DNA of 64,000 nucleotides, from assembly GCF_024170405.1 (NCBI RefSeq), contig NZ_JALJYC010000016.1, positions 1-64,000 on the forward strand, read 5' to 3'. Every line of letters starts with the position of its first letter. Positions within the stretch are counted from its first letter, which is position 1. The stretch is from Neisseria perflava. GTDB taxonomy: Bacteria > Pseudomonadota > Gammaproteobacteria > Burkholderiales > Neisseriaceae. Shown in pieces: positions 43,069 through 49,813 of this stretch. The notes below the pieces were generated by a model that had not been told where the DNA came from, did no database searches, and saw only the letters and a list, made by a program, of their open reading frames with translations. The translations under genes were made by a program, and so were the position numbers.

Positions 43069-43116
43069 AAAAAAGGCCGTCTGAAAACAGATTTCTGCTT
43101 TCAGACGGCCTTTTTT
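43069..43116. terminator. DUS inverted-repeat hairpin between convergent genes
   Basis: Eighteen-base arms with A6/T6 flanks, serving the binding-protein gene and the minus-strand DUF1330 gene. Confidence 0.8.
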
Positions 43117-43141
43117 GCTTCTTTACGCGGGTTGCGTTTTA

Positions 43142-43444
43142 TTAAGCCTTGGGCATTTCAAATCCGTCCAGCAACACGGCGCGGCCTTCGGTGGCGTTGA
43201 TGCGGATGGATTTGTAGGCGGAATATTCAGGGCTGTTGTACCAAGCGCGGGCGGCGGCCATGTCGGGGAATTTGATGATGACCGAGCCGTCGGTGTGTCC
43301 GCCTTCGATGGTTTCGGCCAAGCCGTTGAAGACGATGATTTCGCCGTGATATTGCGCCACGGAAGGCGAGGCTTCGCGGATGTAGCGGTCGTATTCGGCT
43401 TGGTCGAGCATTTTGTCACGGATAAAAACGGCATAAGCAGCCAT
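43142..43444 (-). CDS. DUF1330 family protein
   Basis: A 100-residue ferredoxin-like dimeric alpha/beta-barrel protein: the MAAYAVFIRDKMLDQAEYDRY start, HGEIIVFNGLAETIEGG in the middle and IKFPDMAAARAWYNSPEY, the family signature. AAGGAG lies before the ATG. Function of the family is unknown. It is monocistronic, with a 94-base palindromic repeat upstream. Confidence 0.88.
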   Translation of the reverse strand: MAAYAVFIRDKMLDQAEYDRYIREASPSVAQYHGEIIVFNGLAETIEGGHTDGSVIIKFPDMAAARAWYNSPEYSAYKSIRINATEGRAVLLDGFEMPKA

Positions 43445-43503
43445 AGGGAACTCCTTGTTGAATTGAAAAAACGGCGAGGCCGTCTGAAAAATATGTATCG
43501 CTC

Positions 43504-43597
43504 AGGGTGGGCACTTGTTGCCCACGCGATGTCATATCGCGATATGGTTGATTATTGATTGAACATTGTAACTGCGTGGGCAACAGGTGCCCACCCT
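43504..43597. repeat. Long AGGGTGGGCA...TGCCCACCCT palindrome
   Basis: The arms AGGGTGGGCACTTGTTGCCC and AGGGTGGGCACCTGTTGCCC (opposite strand) are near-identical, with ACGC extending the pairing and about 45 bases between them. A member of the GTAGG-type family, lying between DUF1330 and hchA. Confidence 0.65.
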
Positions 43598-43645
43598 AGG
43601 GGATTAAACCGTCGGCGTGCGTTAGTTTTTTCGGGGCAAACGGCA

Positions 43646-43678
43646 AGGCCGTCTGAAAATCCGGGTTTCAGACGGCCT
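43646..43678. terminator. DUS inverted-repeat terminator of hchA
   Basis: Thirteen-base DUS arms with a short loop, 14 bases beyond the hchA stop on the minus strand. Confidence 0.7.
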
Positions 43679-43692
43679 GAACCCTCGGGCAC

Positions 43693-44553
43693 TTACGCTT
43701 TAGCCGCAGCCAGCAGCGTATCCGCCGCCAAAATGCCCAATGCGTTGGCGGCCAGCGGGCTGTCGCCGGTCAAGAGTTGGCGGTCGCGGTGCACTTTACC
43801 GGTGATGTCTTGGTTGAGCACAGTCATGCCCAATTCCTGCAAACGCTCGGCAGCCAGCCACGGCAGGCGGCCGGGCATGTAGCCGATGGCGATGTTGGCG
43901 CCTTCGTCTAAGGAATCGGGGAACACGCATAATTCGTACCCTTTAAACGGAAACTCGCCGTCTTGCGCACAGGCCGCCAGCGCCGCCGGGCCGTGGCAGA
44001 GGGTGATGATAAAGCGGTCGTTGCTTACCGCCCAGCGCAGGATTTGCGCCACTTCGCGGCTTTCGGGAATGGCGTTGAACGCGCCGTGTCCGCCGGGGAT
44101 AAACACGCCCAAATACGGCGAATCTTCCGCCAAAACCTGCGGCAAGACATCGGCCAGCTTCAGCGGTTTTTGCAGCTGCGGCAGGTAGGTTTGGAAAATA
44201 TTTTGCACGGCTTCGTCTTCAGACGGCATTGCCCATATTTCCAGCTTGGCCGGATTGCCCGAAAGGGTGGCGACGTCGATGGCAAAACCGGCTTCGTGGA
44301 TATGCAGCATGGGCAGCAGGGTTTCTACGGGGTGGTTGCCGGTGGAAAAGAGCTTGCCGTTTTGCATTTGCAGATAGCGCTCGTCGGTGGCAATCATCAG
44401 GATTTTGTATTTGCCGCCGGTGTAGGGCTGGCTGAATTTCACGCCGTCAAAATCGGTTTTCGGCGCGGTGTACACGCTCAATGAATATTCGGACGGGAAA
44501 AACGCGTTGTATTCGGCGCGGTCGGGGACGGGTTGTTTGCTTAATTCGCTCAT
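43693..44553 (-). CDS. hchA: Hsp31/HchA: DJ-1-superfamily deglycase/glyoxalase III chaperone
   Basis: A 286-residue DJ-1/PfpI-superfamily protein of the Hsp31 class. The catalytic Cys lies in the nucleophile elbow ITLCHGPAA, the Glu in GNHPVETLLPM, and the oxyanion GG in FIPGGHGAF. Hsp31 proteins detoxify methylglyoxal and act as holding chaperones. The N-terminal extension before the core fits Hsp31 rather than small DJ-1 proteins. Downstream of parA, but separated by over 130 bases and a degenerate DUS hairpin. Confidence 0.93.
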   Translation of the reverse strand: MSELSKQPVPDRAEYNAFFPSEYSLSVYTAPKTDFDGVKFSQPYTGGKYKILMIATDERYLQMQNGKLFSTGNHPVETLLPMLHIHEAGFAIDVATLSGNPAKLEIWAMPSEDEAVQNIFQTYLPQLQKPLKLADVLPQVLAEDSPYLGVFIPGGHGAFNAIPESREVAQILRWAVSNDRFIITLCHGPAALAACAQDGEFPFKGYELCVFPDSLDEGANIAIGYMPGRLPWLAAERLQELGMTVLNQDITGKVHRDRQLLTGDSPLAANALGILAADTLLAAAKA

Positions 44554-44611
44554 GACGGTGCTTTCGTTATTGTTGATAAAATATATAGGGAATTATAGCG
44601 CAACGGCAAAA

Positions 44612-44660
44612 GACCGTCTGAAAAGCCGTGTAAGGATACGCGGTTTTTTCAGACGGCCTG
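44612..44660. terminator. Degenerate DUS hairpin after parA
   Basis: GACCGTCTGAAAA and TTTTTTCAGACGGCC with an inner CCGTGTA/TACGCGG-like stem. The left arm has one mismatch to the DUS. Confidence 0.5.
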
Positions 44661-44690
44661 TGTGTTTTGCCGTAAAAATGGGGGGAAGAA

Positions 44691-45464
44691 TCAGGCTTTA
44701 CCCAACCTCGCCAGCAATTCGTCGGCCAAATCCAGATAAGCCTGCGTGCCCTTGGCCGACGGGTCGTAGGCCAGCGCGGGCAGGCCGTGGCTGGGGGCTT
44801 CGGCGAGGCGCACGTTGCGCGGAATCACGGTTTCAAACATCAGCTTGCCGAAGTGTTGGTAGAGCTGGTCGCTCACTTCCACCACCAAGCGGCTGCGGCT
44901 GTCGTACATGGTGCGCACAATGCCGGTAATATCGAGCTGCGGATTGATGGCCTGACGGATTTTGCGCACAGTGGCAATCAAATCGGAAATGCCTTCCAGC
45001 GCGTAATATTCGCACAACATCGGCACAATCACGCCGTTGGCGGCTACGAGGCCGTTGAGCGTGAGCAGGGTCAGCGAGGGCGGGCAGTCGATGAGTACGA
45101 AATCGTAATCGTCGGCCACTACCAGCAAGGCGTTTTTCAAACGGATTTCGCGGGCGATTTCCTGCACCAATTCAATTTCTGCGCCCGCCAGCGCACGGTT
45201 GGCGCCGAGCACGTCATAACCGCCGCTGTCGCTGCGGATAACGGCGGATTGGATGTCCACGTCGCCCAATACCACCTGATACACGCCGTCTTCCAAACTG
45301 GCCTTGTCGATACCGCTGCCGGTGGTGGCGTTGCCCTGCGGGTCGAGGTCGATGACCAAAACCCGCTGGCCGCGCGCGGCGAGGGAGGCGGCGAGGTTGA
45401 CGGTGGTGGTGGTTTTGCCGACGCCGCCTTTCTGGTTGGCGACGGCGAGGATATGTGCGCTCAT
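44691..45464 (-). CDS. parA: Chromosome-partitioning ATPase ParA (Soj)
   Basis: A 257-residue deviant-Walker ATPase (NQKGGVGKTTTTVNLAASLA, Lys12 and Lys17) that drives segregation of parS sites. VLIDCPPSLTLLTLNGL is the switch/Walker B region and SRLVVEVSDQLYQHFG the C-terminal portion. It lies downstream of rsmG as in many bacteria, but the expected parB partner does not follow; the next gene on this strand is hchA. No clear Shine-Dalgarno site. Confidence 0.95.
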   Translation of the reverse strand: MSAHILAVANQKGGVGKTTTTVNLAASLAARGQRVLVIDLDPQGNATTGSGIDKASLEDGVYQVVLGDVDIQSAVIRSDSGGYDVLGANRALAGAEIELVQEIAREIRLKNALLVVADDYDFVLIDCPPSLTLLTLNGLVAANGVIVPMLCEYYALEGISDLIATVRKIRQAINPQLDITGIVRTMYDSRSRLVVEVSDQLYQHFGKLMFETVIPRNVRLAEAPSHGLPALAYDPSAKGTQAYLDLADELLARLGKA

Positions 45465-45583
45465 GGTTTTGCCGGTAGGAAAATAGTCAGTATGGCTTGG
45501 ATTGTACCGTTATTTGTTTGAGATGGGTAGGAAGAGGGCGGGAGGCCGTCTGAAAACCAGGCGGCGGTTATTTTGCAGCAGAC

Positions 45584-45607
45584 GTAGGTTGGATTGCAAA
45601 CCCAACA
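45584..45607. repeat. Single-arm GTAGGTTGG repeat
   Basis: GTAGGTTGGATTGCAAACCC then AACA: an isolated half of the GTAGG-type family between rsmG and parA, next to a DUS. Confidence 0.4.
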
Positions 45608-45631
45608 ATGGCAGGCATTCAACCGTCGGCA

Positions 45632-46255
45632 TTATTTCTTACTCATCAGCACCATATGCCGCTCGCCTTCCAACTGCGGCGCATGCAGCTCTTCCACCTT
45701 ATCCACCTGCACAAAATCGGGCAGGCGGGCGATTTCGTCGTGCGGATACACGCCTTTCATCGCTGCCCAGCGGCCGTTGTCTTGCAGCAAATGCGCCGTC
45801 CAGTTTACAAAATCAGCGAGTTCGGCAAAGGCGCGGCTGGTAATCAGGTCGGCTTGAAAATCTTTGACCGCTTCCACGCGGCCGCTGACGACGCGCACGT
45901 TTTTCAATTCCAATTCGATAACGGCCTGTTGCAGAAACGAGGTTTTTTTGGTGTTGGCATCCAAAAGGGTAATTTCTACGTCGGGGCGGCAGATGGCGGC
46001 GGGTATGCCGGGCTGTCCGCCGCCGGAGCCGACATCCAGCATGGTTTGCGCGCTGCCGATATAGGGCAGCAGGGTAAGGCTGTCGAGCAGGTGGTGGCTG
46101 ATCATCAGGATTTCATCGCGCAGGGCGGTGAGGTTGTAGGTTTTGTTCCATTTTTTCAGGAGTTCGACATAGGCTAAGAGTTTGGCCTGTTGTTCGGGGC
46201 TGACGGCCAAATTCATGGCGGCAATGCCGTTTTGCAGTTGTTGCGCGTGGTTCAT
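45632..46255 (-). CDS. rsmG: 16S rRNA m7G527 methyltransferase RsmG (GidB)
   Basis: A 207-residue SAM-dependent methyltransferase acting on 16S G527; loss is linked to low-level streptomycin resistance. KWNKTYNLTALRD near residue 40 and the SAM motif MLDVGSGGGQPGIPAAI are typical, with ITSRAFAELADFV later. ATG 46255 is chosen over a TTG four codons upstream. It lies in rsmG-parA order, with mnmG about 3.6 kb upstream on the same strand, the remains of the common mnmG-rsmG-parA order. Confidence 0.95.
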   Translation of the reverse strand: MNHAQQLQNGIAAMNLAVSPEQQAKLLAYVELLKKWNKTYNLTALRDEILMISHHLLDSLTLLPYIGSAQTMLDVGSGGGQPGIPAAICRPDVEITLLDANTKKTSFLQQAVIELELKNVRVVSGRVEAVKDFQADLITSRAFAELADFVNWTAHLLQDNGRWAAMKGVYPHDEIARLPDFVQVDKVEELHAPQLEGERHMVLMSKK

Positions 46256-46327
46256 GGGGCTTACCAAAGGATTGAATGGCGTTATGGTAACGGAAAATCA
46301 GGCCGTCTGAAAACTGCGGATAACAAA

Positions 46328-46358
46328 ATGCCGTCTGAAAACGGGTTTCAGACGGCAT
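46328..46358. terminator. AT-DUS inverted-repeat terminator
   Basis: ATGCCGTCTGAAA and its inverse with a 5-base loop lie 19 bases past the stop of the Gln-rich lipoprotein gene (minus strand). Confidence 0.65.
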
Positions 46359-46376
46359 AGGCTTTGATTAACGCAA

Positions 46377-46916
46377 TTAATTGTTGCGCTCAAACGGGTT
46401 GTTGCCGTTGTTGTCCGGCATGCGGCGTTGCTGTTGTTGCGGACGCTGTTGGTTGTTGGGGCGTTGCTGTTGCTGCATTTGCTGCGGACGTTGTTGACCC
46501 GGCTGCATTTGCGGGCGTTGGCCGTTCATTTGGCCTTGTTGCATTTGCGGGCGCTGCTGGCCTTGTTGACCCGGCTGTTGCGGGCGTTGGCCTTGCTGCA
46601 TACCGCCTTGGTTCATGCGACCCGGGCCGTGCGGATATTGTTGGCGGTAGCTGCCGATGTCGTTGACGCGCATAATATCGACGCCGCTGTCCGGACGGTA
46701 GCCGCGCGGCATGCGGTTGTAGTGGCCGTCTGAATAGTTGTAGTAGTAGCCGTCGCTGACGCTGTAAATCAGGCTGGCCACGGTGCCGACGGCGGCAACG
46801 GTGGCGATGGTGTTAACGGCGGGGTTGTCTGAAATCATGCAACCGCTCAGGCTGGTGGCAGCAGTAATACCGGCCAGACCTAAACCGATGGCGGATTTGA
46901 TTGAAGTGGTAAACAT
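46377..46916 (-). CDS. Gln/Pro-rich low-complexity lipoprotein
   Basis: A 179-residue protein with lipobox LSGC (Cys26), a hydrophobic VNTIATVAAVGTVASLIY segment, and a Tyr-rich stretch (DGYYYNYSDGHYNRMPRGYRP). The last 90 residues are mostly Gln, Pro, Arg, Met and Gly in irregular repeats (QQGQRPQ, QQRPQMQ, MQPGQQRP). The tail should be disordered and may bind peptidoglycan or other proteins. Start 46916 is chosen to give a proper signal peptide. The glycine-zipper-like middle suggests outer-membrane attachment; no family is recognised. Confidence 0.75.
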   Translation of the reverse strand: MFTTSIKSAIGLGLAGITAATSLSGCMISDNPAVNTIATVAAVGTVASLIYSVSDGYYYNYSDGHYNRMPRGYRPDSGVDIMRVNDIGSYRQQYPHGPGRMNQGGMQQGQRPQQPGQQGQQRPQMQQGQMNGQRPQMQPGQQRPQQMQQQQRPNNQQRPQQQQRRMPDNNGNNPFERNN

Positions 46917-47311
46917 TTTTATCGTCCTTATAAGATAAGCAGGTGGTGTTGCTACGGGCAATAATGTACCTGCTTTCCGGGTTAGCTTTTTGCAGCGTTA
47001 TGCAAATTTTATCGGCGCTTTCTTAAAAAAAGTCATCGGTCATGGCGGGAAAGGGCATGAATTTGGCAGAAATAGCCTGTCTGTCAAGGCGTTTTGCCGA
47101 TTGGTGGCTGCTGAACGGTATGGGCGTGGCGTTTGGACGAATCGGAGGCGCGGTGTTGCGCGGCGGATACAAATTATATACGCGTCGGCATAATGGTTTT
47201 GTATGGTTTTGTCGGAGGCCGTCTGAAAAACGCTGTAACCCGATGTTGCGCAAACGGTTCAGACGGCCTTTGGGTTAGAATAAGGGCTCAATGCTTTACA
47301 GGAATGATGTG
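46917..47311. other. Gap between the Gln-rich lipoprotein gene and the MFS exporter gene
   Basis: A short ORF at 47042-47278 runs into a DUS and looks spurious. An inverted DUS pair lies at 47216-47269, ahead of the MFS gene. Nothing else is recognised. Confidence 0.5.
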
Positions 47312-48700
47312 ATGAACGAAGAAACAATCAGCACCCGCCTGCTGTGCGCGGTGGCGGCCGCCGCACTGATGTCGTTTTCCGGCGTGGTCAGCGAAACCGC
47401 GATGAACGTGACTTTCCCCACGCTGATGAAAGAATTGGGCGTGGGCACTTCTACCGTGCAATGGCTGACCACGGGTTATCTTTTGATCTTGTCGCTGGTG
47501 ATTCCGCTGTCGTCGTTTTTGAAAAAGCGCGTTGCGGCCAAGCCTTTGTTTCTCACCGCCGCCGCGCTGTTTATCGGCGGCACGCTGGTGTGCGTGTTTG
47601 CGCCCGGTTTCGGCATGTTGCTGCTCGGCCGCCTGTTGCAGGGCGCGGGTACGGGGATTGCTCTGCCGCTGATGTTCAACATTATTTTGGCACAGGCGCC
47701 GCGCAGTAAAATCGGCCTGATGATGGGCATTGCCTCGCTGATTTGCGCCATGGCGCCGGCGGTCGGCCCGGTGCTGGGCGGCTTTGTGGTCGAAGCCTAC
47801 GGTTGGCGTATGATTTTTATCGTGTTGCTGCCGCTGCTGCTGATTGCCTTGGGCTTGGGCGCGACTGCCATTACGCCGATTGGCGAGAAAGAAAACGAGC
47901 CGTTTGACTCGCCCGCCTATCTTTTGGTGGCTGTCGGCTTTACCGCCTTCATTTTCGCCACCGAGCAAAGCTCGTCTTACGGCTGGTTGAGCGTGAATGT
48001 ATTGGGGCTGTTTGCCGTTGCCGCCGTTGCCCTGGCCGCTTTTGCCGTCAAATCGCTGCGTTCGGCTACGCCGCTGGTCAATTTGCAGGTGTTCCGCAAC
48101 AAAGCCTTTGTCTGCGCGCTGGTGTTTATCCTGATTACCCAGTTTAACGTGTTGTCGCTGGGCTACCTGATTCCGAGCTACGCGCAGCTGGTGTCGCACA
48201 GCAGCACCACCATTGCCGGTATGCTGCTTTTACCCGGCTGTTTGGTCGGCGCGGCGATTGCGCCCGTCAGCGGACAGATGTTCGACCGCTTGGGCGCAAA
48301 AAAACCGATTCTGACCGGCGCAGTATTGCTGATTATTTCAACATTCTTATTCGGCAGCTATTCCCACCAGCTGACCACCGCGCTGTTTATGGGCTTTTAT
48401 GTGGTGTTTACGTTAGGGCAGGGTTTCGGCGTCGGCAACAGCATGACCTACGGCCTGTCGCAGCTGCCCAAAGAACAATCCGCCGACGGTAACGCCGTCG
48501 TCAATACCTTGCAGCAGTTGAGCGGCGCCGTCGGCACTTCCGTATGCGCCGGTATCGTTGCCGCCGCGCAAAACGCCCGCCCCGACGATTTGGCCGCCGC
48601 CACCATGACCGGCAGCAGCCATGCTTTTTGGTTGCTGGCGGTATTGGCCGTTATCGGCGCATTGAGCGTGTGGACGGCACTGGGGCAGAAAAAAACCTAA
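47312..48700 (+). CDS. MFS drug exporter, DHA2 (EmrB/QacA) family
   Basis: A 462-residue transporter with about 14 predicted helices, the DHA2 topology. Motifs are FPTLMKELGVGTSTVQWLTTGYLL in helices 1-2, GRLLQGAGTGIALPLMFNIIL (motif B region) and GPVLGGFVVEAYGWRMIFIVLLPL (motif C). It should expel drugs or other small hydrophobic compounds in exchange for protons. ATG 47312 has CAGGAA ahead. No membrane-fusion partner (EmrA) is nearby. It is convergent with the peptide/nuclease operon; a link between them is only conceivable. Confidence 0.9.
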   Translation: MNEETISTRLLCAVAAAALMSFSGVVSETAMNVTFPTLMKELGVGTSTVQWLTTGYLLILSLVIPLSSFLKKRVAAKPLFLTAAALFIGGTLVCVFAPGFGMLLLGRLLQGAGTGIALPLMFNIILAQAPRSKIGLMMGIASLICAMAPAVGPVLGGFVVEAYGWRMIFIVLLPLLLIALGLGATAITPIGEKENEPFDSPAYLLVAVGFTAFIFATEQSSSYGWLSVNVLGLFAVAAVALAAFAVKSLRSATPLVNLQVFRNKAFVCALVFILITQFNVLSLGYLIPSYAQLVSHSSTTIAGMLLLPGCLVGAAIAPVSGQMFDRLGAKKPILTGAVLLIISTFLFGSYSHQLTTALFMGFYVVFTLGQGFGVGNSMTYGLSQLPKEQSADGNAVVNTLQQLSGAVGTSVCAGIVAAAQNARPDDLAAATMTGSSHAFWLLAVLAVIGALSVWTALGQKKT

Positions 48701-48722
48701 CGCCGGCTTGCCATGCCGAAAC

Positions 48723-48765
48723 ATTCAGACGGCCTGTTATCACTGGGATAACAGGCCGTCTGAAT
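48723..48765. terminator. Perfect 19-bp inverted repeat with two DUS
   Basis: ATTCAGACGGCCTGTTATC and its exact complement surround the loop ACTGG. The stem extends 6-7 bases beyond the DUS, and the DUS point outward. It lies between convergent genes and probably terminates both. Confidence 0.75.
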
Positions 48766-48794
48766 ATCTGAATCTATATCAGCGCTTGGACAGA

Positions 48795-48926
48795 TTAAAT
48801 CTTACACGCGCCGCCGACGCAGTTGTCATCTTGCTGTTCGGCGTCCACGCCGCCTTCGACGGTCACGCCGTCAAAATCGTCTAACAGGGTATCGAGGTTG
48901 TCTAAATCGAAGTCTTGTTCGGTCAT
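48795..48926 (-). CDS. 43-residue acidic peptide with Cys-Gly-Gly-Cys-type tail
   Basis: The peptide has an acidic, Asp/Leu-rich first part (MTEQDFDLDNLDTLLDDFDG), then VTVEGGVDAEQQDD, and ends NCVGGACKI with Cys36 and Cys41. AAAGGAAA lies at ideal distance before the ATG. It is the last gene after the DpnI-like nuclease, 37 bases downstream on the same strand, and ends before a strong hairpin. The form, an acidic helical leader plus a short Cys/Gly C-terminus, resembles a ribosomally made, modified peptide precursor or a metal-binding peptide. No modifying enzyme is recognised nearby and no family is known to me. Confidence 0.55.
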   Translation of the reverse strand: MTEQDFDLDNLDTLLDDFDGVTVEGGVDAEQQDDNCVGGACKI

Positions 48927-48963
48927 GGAAGTTTCCTTTCGTTTAAAAATGTGTATGCCGCAG

Positions 48964-49731
48964 TCAGCCTGTGATTTTCCGGTATTGTCCGCAGGCGGTA
49001 AACTCAATGATGTTTTGGTCGCGTAAAATTTGCAACTGCTGCCGGATTTTGTCTTTGATATGGTTGTTTTCCGGGAATTTCCGTTTTAACTGTGCTTCAA
49101 ATTCATAGAGCTGAGCCAGATGAAATGAATCGGGTAAAGTGTCGATACAGCGCATAATCGCCAGCAGCCATCCCTTCTTTTCTACGTTTTGCTGGCGTAA
49201 AAAGAGGTTGGCCTGCCATTGGCGGCAAACGGTTTCAGGGTCAACGATTTGCGCCTGATGAATCAGATAAATCCGTCCACTTTGCGGCAGGCTGCTGATG
49301 TCCATATCGCACATCAGATAATTGGGACGGCCTTGTAATGCCTGCTTGCGCGGAATAATCATGCCCGTGGTGATAAAGTGCTTAGGCACGAGAATCAGCT
49401 GCTGAACTGAATAATCGGCTTTTTTATAGGCTAAAAAGAAGAAATTGGGGCTGTCATCGGCCTGTATGCGGGTAATCATAGTGTGGTAAGCGCCATCGGG
49501 TACTTTTTTGCCGTTGGACAAACCTGCTTTGCTTTTTAATTCAAATTGTTCGCCGCATGCATGACAGAAAAAATCGGCAACCGGCCGGTTGTTTTCAAAT
49601 TTGGTTATGGGCGCACAGCCGCAATTCGGACAGTAGCCGTTTGCACCCAACCAGTTTTCGGTTAATTCGCGAATGGTTTGCCGAGCGTTGTGGTAACGGC
49701 TTACTGACGTCGAATCAAAATTTAACATCAT
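48964..49731 (-). CDS. Dam-replacing (DpnI-like) methyl-directed endonuclease
   Basis: A 255-residue protein of the Dam-replacing/DpnI family, which cuts GATC when the A is methylated. The N-terminal PD-(D/E)xK domain carries a zinc site (Cys34, Cys37, Cys56, Cys59 in YCPNC and FCHAC), with Asp53 and Glu64-Leu-Lys66 as likely catalytic residues. The C-terminal part (IKDKIRQQLQILRDQNIIEF) is the winged-helix DNA reader. In Neisseria this gene typically stands where dam would be. There is no methylase partner nearby, as expected. The start (ATG 49731 or the next codon) is uncertain. Confidence 0.85.
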   Translation of the reverse strand: MMLNFDSTSVSRYHNARQTIRELTENWLGANGYCPNCGCAPITKFENNRPVADFFCHACGEQFELKSKAGLSNGKKVPDGAYHTMITRIQADDSPNFFFLAYKKADYSVQQLILVPKHFITTGMIIPRKQALQGRPNYLMCDMDISSLPQSGRIYLIHQAQIVDPETVCRQWQANLFLRQQNVEKKGWLLAIMRCIDTLPDSFHLAQLYEFEAQLKRKFPENNHIKDKIRQQLQILRDQNIIEFTACGQYRKITG

Positions 49732-49774
49732 GGTTGTCTAACATATCCGTATCGGTATCGTGGGTATCCACGCA

Positions 49775-49810
49775 TTTTCAGACGGCCTCTTTCTCAAGGC
49801 CGTCTGAAAA
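49775..49810. terminator. Outward DUS inverted pair after mnmG
   Basis: Fourteen-base arms, 3 bases past the mnmG stop on the minus strand. They also separate mnmG from the nuclease gene. Confidence 0.55.
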
Positions 49811-49813
49811 ACT

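Noticed and set aside
46430..46620. Repetitive GTTG/GCTG-rich DNA resembling a repeat array
   Set aside because: It encodes the Gln/Pro-rich tail of the lipoprotein; there are no regular spacers, so it is not CRISPR.
47042..47278. Open frame of 78 codons before the MFS gene
   Set aside because: The end is read through an inverted DUS pair, there is no ribosome site, and the composition is not protein-like.
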